Positions 56,756 through 64,000 of a stretch of DNA of 64,000 bases are shown here, in pieces (within the stretch, counting starts at the first letter, position 1; the number at the start of each line of letters is the position of its first letter). A model generated the notes under the pieces. It did not search any database. It worked only from the letters and a program-made list of their open reading frames with translations, and was not told the DNA's origin. The translations under genes were made by a program, and so were the position numbers. Source of the DNA: Linnemannia hyalina (lineage: Eukaryota; Mortierellomycota; Mortierellomycetes; Mortierellales; Mortierellaceae); assembly GCA_019671135.1 (NCBI GenBank), contig JAHRHY010000022.1, forward strand, positions 567,001 through 631,000. Reading direction: 5' to 3'.

Positions 56756-57933
56756 ATGCTTATTTACCAGGATATCATCACCGGGTAGGTCATCAGCCTG
56801 TTGTTGCTGCGTCTCATCTCATCTCACTGACGCAGTTTGTTCCAAAAAAAGACAGAAGTCGAGAAAGAAGGATAACAAGAATGAGCATAAAAAAGCAATG
56901 GAGAAAAAGGGGAGGGGTGATGTTGATGACAACGATGCAGCAGGCAGTAAGAGCAATAGTAGAAACAAGGAATGCACCACCTTTTTCACCGTGAAGCACT
57001 GTTACCGCAGTCCGCGCATATTGAACGACAATGTTTGATGTGCGTATGTGTTGTCTCGGTATGACCCAGACGGGACCACGAAGACAAGGAAGGACAACAC
57101 CGGACAGCACCGGATACGATAGCGCCATACGATATCACCTTCTCAACCATGCACTCCTTAGACTCTACCCACCCCTTTGCTCAACAGTAACACGTTTTCC
57201 TTTCCTCAAGAACTATGCGATCCCCCCACACATCCTCCATCATACCCCGAAATTCTCGTGATTCAATAGTACCCTGTTTTCTAATACCTTCATCTTTAAA
57301 CCTGAAATCGTCTTATAGCGACGAGCTCTTCTCTGATGCTTTCGATATCAAGGAGGTTGACGGTACCTACCAGATTGAGTGCGCCATGATCCAGGTCAAG
57401 GAGGGCGCCGATGTCGATATCGGAGCCAACGCCTCTGCTGAGGAGGCCGCTGAGGACCTTGAGGACGGTGTCACCGTCGTCAACAACGTTGTCTACTCTT
57501 TCCGTCTCCAGTCCACCCAGTTCGACAAGAAGGGTTACACCACCTACATCAAGGGTTACCTTAAGCAGCTCAAGGCTGCCAAGAACCTCACTGAGGAGGC
57601 TGATATCAAGGCTTACGAGAAGGATATGACCGCTGAGGTCAAGAAGGTCCTCGGTTCCTTCAAGGACTTCGAGGTATGATGACGGCGATGACATGAGGAT
57701 CATGCGTTGTTTGAGTATGCACGAACTTCATAGCCCTGATGTGAATCTCGTTTTGACCCTCTTTTTTTCTAACGCTCATGTCTCCCAATTGCCTTGTTTT
57801 TCCGACTTTATAGTTCTACGTTGGAGAGTCCATGAACCCCGATGGCGCTGTCATGCTCCTCAACTACCGTGAGGATGGTGTCACCCCCTTCTTCACCGTC
57901 TACAAGCACGCCGTCAAGTCCGTGAAGGTCTAA
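56756..57933 (+). CDS. TMA19: translationally controlled tumour protein (TCTP/TMA19)
   Basis: Three exons, 56756-56784, 57319-57673 and 57814-57933, give 167 residues, the normal family size, with matching phases. It starts [20 protein letters not shown], a hallmark of the family. The central region [14 protein letters not shown] belongs to the helical hairpin. The end, [22 protein letters not shown] followed by [15 protein letters not shown], holds the second TCTP signature. TCTP is an abundant cytosolic protein binding ribosomes, eEF1A-type factors and microtubules. The first intron (534 bases) is long for this genome and lies directly after codon 9, a common position for regulatory introns in highly expressed fungal genes. 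Confidence 0.96.
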
Positions 57934-59076
57934 ATTGGATGCTGTTCTCTGTTCGGTGTCCTCATTGTTTTCTTTTTCGTCAGCTAGATAATAAACTTCA
58001 TTGCATTGGAAATCCTCTTTTCTGATAACCGACCTCTCCTTGTTTCGGGCTTCTTTTCGTCATATCGTTATTGTTTTCTTTTTCCTTCGTGCGTCTAACA
58101 ACATTTGGGAGTGGTACTTTTTTTGTCACTGGCAATAAGGGAGCGGATTAAGCATGGTGAAAGAGTGCGACAGGAATAGACAAAATTGTCGGACAAAGGC
58201 AAAGTGCGCAAGTGCAGAAGACAACAGCGATCCCCATTCATTCCAAAGTCCGCACCTGGTGAGAGAAGGTTCTTTTCTTTTCCGAGAGTTGTGTCGTGAA
58301 AAGCTGGAGTGGAGGAGACGGCGGTAATAGGCATGAAAGATTGGAGACGGGGGACGTTTAGAGCTATGCCCTCCTATTTTTTCATAGTCCTCAATATGGG
58401 ATAGGGGGGGGGGTTTTGGTGCTTGAGAGTCAATGCTATGCGTAGATGAGCCAACCAATGGTCCCTTCCTTCTTACCTGACAAAAAAAAAATAAATAACA
58501 ATAACTGGCCGGGCGCATCGTCGTGTTTTCCCTTGTTCAGTTTTCCTTCCTCTTAACAACATCATCGTATGATATGCGCAAAGTAGAAATGAATGGCTTT
58601 AATTGTTGTTGTTGTTTTTTGGCTAGGGAGTGAACTCTTCTTTTTTTTTTCTACCCACAGCACAAAAAAAGACTTGACGAAAACGGCCTTTTTTTTTTTT
58701 TCCTGCTCGCGTGTATCAAAAAGAAAGAGTGGATACAGTGCATCCTACCCCTTTGTTCCATGAAACAGCAGAAAAAGAGAGGGTGTCCTGCCCAGAGTCA
58801 TCTCTCTCCATCATCCACAACAAAAATCCAACAGAGAAAAAAAGCTGTCGGGTGTGTTGGATATGGTGGGAAGAAAGATACCTCTCTACATCTCTCCTCT
58901 CCCGGCCTCCCGTCTCACAAGCAGCCTCTCGATTGGGGTGGTGGTGTTGGTGGTGGTGTCATTGTTATCGTTGCATTGATGTGTGTGCCCAAGGGATGCA
59001 ACCGCCAAGGAAAAAGGCAGAGGAGGTGAAAATCGACAACAGGAATCCAAAAACCTCCCGTTGCCAGAACACCCTT
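57934..59076. other. 3' flanks of TCTP and UPF1
   Basis: The genes converge on this 1.1 kb gap, which should hold both polyadenylation regions. It contains several A/T and G homopolymers (a G9 run near 58405, T runs near 58640 and 58690). The short open frames are not supported. I saw nothing else. Confidence 0.5.
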
Positions 59077-62000
59077 CTAATACTGGGTAAAGTTCTGGGA
59101 CTGGAAGCCGTTGGGTGCAAACGAATCCTGGCTGAGGTAGTCGTCCTGCTGAGACTTGTAGTCGTCCAAGTAGCCCATGCTCTCCTGACTCATCAACGAG
59201 CTCATACCGTGACCCATTCCATGAAGGCTGGCCGAAGTGTGGATCCTGTCCGACTGTGACACGTTGATCGAAGCCTGGGTTGAGTACGTGTTCTGGGTCA
59301 ACGGGCGCTGGCTGCCATTGTTGTTACTATTGGACTTGCCCTTGCGCCCACCGCTGTACGAAGCCTGCGAGAGATCCTGAGTAAAGGGTGCCTGAGATCC
59401 CAATCCCAATTGCGTGTTGTTGTTGTAGCGAGACGAGCTGCTCGAGTAATCAGGGGTGTACTGGTTGTTCATCCTGCGAGCTATGGTATTAAAAACAAAA
59501 TAACTTAAATATCAGCACCCATTCAAAACTCGTACATATACACACTACAATATAAACAGTGCTTAGTAAAACTTACCAGCGCTGGCCAAGGGTGGGCGGG
59601 CAAACATCTCGCGGGCATCAACAGCATGGGCTTGACCGTTCAGGAAGCGCTCGTCGGGGTTGTATGCCTTGCGGGGCTTGCTGAACTGGATCATACTAAT
59701 CTTCAAGTTGTTCAAGGGTCCCTCGACCAAACAGTCGTGCTCCTTGTAGTGAACCAGCAAGTGATGCCACAAAGGATGCTGTAAACGTCAATAGATTGGG
59801 AATTGAAAGTTAGAGATGAGATTTCGAGCAATACACCAAATCACAGTCCATGCAATAATATCAAATGATATGATAGAAAGACATACCTTGCTGAGAACCT
59901 TGGGGTTGCCGAGGATGACAAGTCCATATTTGGCACGGGTCAAGGCGACGTTCAGACGACGAGGGTCGTTCAAGAATCCAATGCCCTGGTGCTCGTTACT
60001 GCGGACACAGCTGACAATGATATAGTCCTTCTCACGACCTTGGAAGGCGTCAACACTGGCGACCTCAATTTCCTTGTAGAGCTCCTTGCGCATTGTGCCG
60101 CTGAAGCCCATGTAGTTGACCAAGTAAGAGCGCTGACCTTCGTAGGGTGTGATGATTCCAATCTGCTGAGGCAAGACTCCCGACTTCAAGAACTTGGTGA
60201 CGACCTTCTCACAGTTGGATGCCTCCGTGCGGTTCAGGTACGATGTTCCCGAAGTCGAAATCTCCTCCTGACCAAGACAAGAATAAAAGAACATGGGCGT
60301 TTCGGCAACGGGCCAGGGAAAGTCGACGTGTTTCCTCAGACGCTCGGCCGTGGTGACACCGTTCTGAAGAGATCCTTCATAGAACATGTTACTGGGATAC
60401 TCTGACAGACAAGGGTGCATACGGTACTGGACCTGAAGACGAATAGGGTGAAGACCCAAAATGATCAAACGCTCAAACAACGATTGGCACAATCCGGCCC
60501 TTGCGGCCTTCTTGTTCATAATGACGGGTCCGAGCTGTTGGTGATCTCCGACAAGAACGGCCTGCTTGGCACCAAGAACCAAGGGGATCATGCACTCGGG
60601 CTCCGTCGCCTGGGTCGCCTCGTCGATCAACACAGTCCTGAACTTCAACTTTGACAATCGGGGGTCGCCAGCACCGACGCACGTACACAAGATAACATCC
60701 GCGTTCTAATCAATGCAATATAAAAATAATAAAAAAAATTGATAACGAGTTAATTCAAACACCAACTTGAACATGTCACTTCTGCTCTCCAAGACAAATT
60801 GAAAACCAAAGATGGCTTACGTTGAGAATCTCGCGCTCGCACTGCTTCTTCAAGGATTTGTACTTCTTCTCGTCGCTGCTGCTCAGTTCTCCCTGCTCGT
60901 TCTTGAGTTGAATCAGCTTTTGAAGCTCAGGGTTGGTGTCGTTGTTGATGACCTGCTCATGAAGGGTGAGTGCCTTGACGGGGGAGTCAAGAGCCTCACG
61001 CGACTTGGCGGTCATACGGACAACCTTGAGGCGGGTGGCGTTGATCTTTTCAGTCAACTGATCGACAGCGACGTTACTGGGCGCACAGACCAAAACCTGG
61101 CCCATGTTCATCTTGGCAAGATGGTAGACCAACGAAGCAGACGTCACCGTCTTTCCTGTTCCTGGGGGGCCCTGAATCAAACTAAGAGGTTTCTGCAGGA
61201 CACTCTTGACAGCAAAGACCTGCGAGTGGTTGAGCTCGGGAAGGTTGGGAGCCGAAAAGCGCTTGGGCATCTGGGTTTTGAGGATCTGTGACTCGATCTC
61301 GTGTCCAAGGAGTCGGTGGTAGATGTAACCACTAACCGATGACTCATCCACAGCAAACGTCTTCATCGCCAACTGCATGCGGTCGAAACTGGTCGATTTC
61401 CAGACAAAGTCGATCGAGAAATTGTGGTTGATCTCGATAGGCGTGTCGTCGCTGCGACGAAGCTCCAATCCCACGTCGTCATTAACGTCTATAAACATTA
61501 TAAGTTGTGTTGTTAGTTTCGCCTTGCTAAAGTACTCGTCGCATATGTTAGCCGAAAATGAGGACACGTACTGTTGGGCAGCTTAATGACATGACCGGTG
61601 CACTCCCAGGGCTTGCGCAATTCGCCGTTGTATCTGATCCTGAGCTCATCTCCAACAGCGAGGCGCAACTCTTCCAGTTTGGCGAACGAGAACCAGGCAA
61701 CGCGCTTCTGGTTCAATCCCATGTCCCAGGTAACACTTATGCCCTCCTGAGTCTGTGATTCTTTCAGACGTTTGTCGTAATCAGCCTCCATCTTGACAAG
61801 TGGTCCAAAGATGTTCTGATACTGGTACGCGTCCTCGTATCTACATTCCATTTGACAAGCAAGAAAAGGCTAGTTTTAGCATTGACGTGATCTCTGGTCT
61901 GTAAAAAATCAACAGAAAAACAGCTTTGACATGACACAAGTTGTAGACAATCAAAAAGATTGACATGATATCCCAAAGTGACTATTACCTGGTGAGAACT

Positions 62001-63187
62001 GACTGCGGCTCATCATCTGCTCCGGGACGCTCAAGGTCATCCAGGGTAGCATTGGCGTTCTCCCTCCAGAGATCCTCAAGTTTGGTGATTTGCATGGCGG
62101 TGATTTGGCGAGCACGGAGCTGCTCCTGCTCGGGAGGAATCTTGACCAACCAAGGCAAGAAGCATCTGTCGTCGATCAAAGGAAGCCACTGCGAAGTATC
62201 CCAATTCATGTCCTTGCTACTGGGCATTGAGGCGCATGGTTGACTAATAGTTGGACAGAGTATTGTTGGTTCGCTGTGTTAGATATCAAGAACGGGAGAA
62301 AACATCTAAGATCATGTGTCGTGCTGCGATGAGATAAGAAAAACATACCGGCACAGCAAGACAACGACGGTGTCGCTCTTGGCGGGGATGAAACCGAGTA
62401 AGAAGACGTTCTTGCATCCACAGTTATAGCACTCGAGCGTTGTTTCTCCGAGAGGCGAGAGGGCGTGGAGGACGACCTCCTTGTGCTTGGCACGGACCAG
62501 ATGGTTGATGATGTGTGAACCCGAGGTGTTTCCACGCGAGTTGCAGAACCACTTTTTGCAAGTCTCGCACTTGACCACCGATGCTGGCGAGTGAATACCG
62601 CAGTACCTATGAGAATTGTTTTTCTTAGTATGTGTGCTTTCTATTTGCTCTCCTTGTCATTTTCTCTTCTTCCTTTTCTATCTCTTGTTCTTCGAGCTGC
62701 CCTCTCTTTTTTTTTTCTTTTTCTTTTTTTCTTTGTACGTTTGTTATACTTTCAGGCAAGAACCCAAAAGAAAGAAAAGTGAGACTTACTTGCAGGCATG
62801 AGGCGGCAACTCGGTCAAAGCAAGAGGCTGATCATTAGGATCGTGCTCGTCCGTCTCTTCAAAACCTCGCTGATCTCCATTTCCCGAAGGATGACCACCT
62901 TGGTGATTATGATGTTGGTGGTGGTGATAGTGGTCGTTCTGTCCGAGGTCAGACTGAGACTGCGGACCATTCAAAGACAAGTTCATGAAGTTGAGGTCAT
63001 CCTGATCCTGGGTAGAGTTGTTGTTGTTGGTATGGTGGTGCTGCTGGGAGTGCTGCTGGGAGTGAGAGTGAAAGTCAGAGTATTCGTATTGGGAGTCCTG
63101 GGTGCCGTGGGCTTCGAATTCGAGGTAGCCAAAGTCAGCGCCGTCGTCGTCGCCGCCCTGCGACATTGCGTACTCAGGGTAGGCCAT
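59077..63187 (-). CDS. UPF1: UPF1 (NAM7/RENT1) RNA helicase of nonsense-mediated decay
   Basis: Eight exons: 63187-62790, 62606-62349, 62273-61989, 61840-61572, 61488-60821, 60705-59887, 59778-59577 and 59480-59077. They total 1100 codons, all in phase. An Asp/His/Gln-rich tail is followed by the Cys/His-rich CH domain that binds UPF2 ([22 protein letters not shown]...). The 1B domain leads to the SF1 helicase core: Walker A GPPGTGKT (about 61172-61149), [11 protein letters not shown], Walker B DEAT in [32 protein letters not shown] and LNVALTRAK. The last exon is rich in SQ and TQ sites ([20 protein letters not shown]). These match the SMG1/ATM-type kinase target tail known from animals and are notable in a fungus. 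UPF1 unwinds RNA and triggers decay of transcripts with premature stops. Confidence 0.96.
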
Positions 63188-63725
63188 TGTTTTCCGTTTG
63201 TGTTTGTGTATGTGCGGAGTGAGGGGAGGGGGTGGATCTGTGAGGGTTGATTGTGTGGGCTGTGTGTGTGGGATTGTGTGCGCAAGGCAAGGGGTGAGGG
63301 GTGAGGGGAATAAGGAAGATCCAAGTCTTGAGAGGGTCCAAGAAGTAGAAGAGGAGAGACAGAAGGAGAGGAAAAGAAGAGAAGAGAACAAACAAGAAAA
63401 AGAAAGGAAGGCTGAGGCCTGTCAGCCAAGACTCGAACTAACAAGGGCTCGGTCGTCATAGTCATAGCAAGACGACCAATGTGACTGTCTCTTCCATGAA
63501 AGGAACGAACGTCCAAAACACTCAAACCCATCGAACCCAAAACGACATTCATGGACCACCACCCGCAGCAACTCTTCTTTCCATTCTCTTCTTTCCATTC
63601 TTGAACCATCGGAGGCGTTTTTCTTTTCTCTCTTTTTTTTTTTCTTTTCCCTTTTTATCCTCTTTCCTCTTCACTCCCTCCTCCTCCCTCCACTCACCCT
63701 CCCATTCATAAACAAAACAAAAACA
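63188..63725. promoter_or_regulatory. shared UPF1/eIF2D promoter region
   Basis: UPF1 (minus) and the eIF2D gene (plus) start 538 bases apart. Long CT-rich leaders face each start codon: purine-rich on the plus strand near 63320-63420 for UPF1, pyrimidine-rich at 63590-63700 for eIF2D. No TATA box is evident. Confidence 0.45.
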
Positions 63726-64000
63726 ATGTTCAAGAAACCTCTCGCGTCCATAAAGTCCTTCTCGTCCCTGAGGTCCAGCGACAAGCGGAGACTGCGGGAC
63801 GAGATCCTCGCTAGCTTCCCTGCCCTCAAAGATATGGAGCCCATCAACGACACCCCCATCAACGCCATTATCACCCCCGATGGCTTACAGGCTGCCAAAT
63901 TCACTTCTTACATCGAAGAGCCAGGCACCCTCTACACTGACGCCGACGGCACCCCTCTCTGGTTCAAGATCAGCTCCAGCAAAAACCACTCTCTCATCGT
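63726..64000 (+). CDS. TMA64: translation initiation factor 2D (eIF2D/TMA64), 5' part
   Basis: The frame from ATG 63726 stays open to the window end (91 codons and 2 bases). It begins MFKKPLASIKSFSSLRSSDKR and continues RLRDEILASFPALKD, typical of the N-terminal pre-PUA/DUF1947-like module of eIF2D/Tma64. The stretch GTPLWFKISSSKNHSLIV should be the strand leading to the PUA domain. The full protein has about 600 residues with a later SWIB/MDM2 and SUI1 domain, all beyond this window. It releases deacylated tRNA and mRNA from 40S subunits during recycling. No intron is seen in the visible part. Confidence 0.85.
   Translation, partial: MFKKPLASIKSFSSLRSSDKRRLRDEILASFPALKDMEPINDTPINAIITPDGLQAAKFTSYIEEPGTLYTDADGTPLWFKISSSKNHSLI

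Noticed and set aside
62312..62578. Small zinc-finger protein as a separate gene
   Set aside because: It is exon 2 of UPF1 (CH domain); splice sites and phase join it to its neighbours.
1..64000. CRISPR array, operons, prokaryotic origin
   Set aside because: Spliced genes throughout and no regularly spaced identical repeats with unique spacers. The sequence is eukaryotic.

Overview
The window is nuclear DNA of an early-diverging filamentous fungus. Genes carry short GT-AG introns, often with a CTAAT/CTAAC-type branch site. Homopolymer and CT-rich tracts are common. Expanded Sel1-repeat genes, crinkler-like P-loop pseudogenes, senescence-domain proteins and a fungal Integrator subunit sit together. 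This combination fits Mucoromycota, most likely Mortierellomycotina (Mortierella/Linnemannia type). That placement is inferred from gene content only.

Bases 1-20,000 form an accessory, transposon-rich stretch. It holds a broken M13 peptidase gene, a Sel1-repeat gene (A), a crinkler-like P-loop pseudogene cut by a PIF/Harbinger transposase, an internally deleted piggyBac relic, and a second Sel1 gene (B). Between the piggyBac relic and Sel1 B lies the most interesting locus (10438-15069). It has five phase-compatible exons that place an XPG/FEN1-like nuclease domain upstream of a Fanzor (eukaryotic TnpB) RuvC nuclease. One in-frame TAA separates the two modules. A convergent zinc-finger/unknown gene lies just beyond it.

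Bases 20,263-39,007 are core housekeeping genes: a NEO1/ATP9-type P4-ATPase flippase (12 exons, 1222 codons), APC1 of the anaphase-promoting complex (5 exons, 2153 codons), and divergently from it INTS3 of the Integrator/SOSS complex (6 exons, 1609 codons).

Bases 39,000-50,500 are again accessory. Two senescence/spartin-domain paralogs, each with four exons, flank about 7 kb of decayed sequence. That sequence contains a second crinkler-like P-loop pseudogene, minisatellites, a third Sel1 copy (pseudogene) and an odd GTTCGCTGA-type repeat field.

Bases 52,000-64,000 return to core genes: a large intronless Gln/His/Ser-rich disordered protein, oligoribonuclease (REXO2/Orn), TCTP, UPF1 (8 exons, 1100 codons) and the 5' end of eIF2D/TMA64. 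Oligoribonuclease/TCTP and UPF1/eIF2D are divergent pairs sharing short promoter regions. UPF1, oligoribonuclease, TCTP and eIF2D all act in RNA turnover or translation. The pairing may allow co-regulation, but that is inference.

Exon boundaries were derived by hand from splice sites and reading-frame phase. For the P4-ATPase, APC1, INTS3, UPF1, TCTP, oligoribonuclease, Sel1 A/B, the senescence-domain genes and the XPG-Fanzor locus, exon lengths sum to whole codons.
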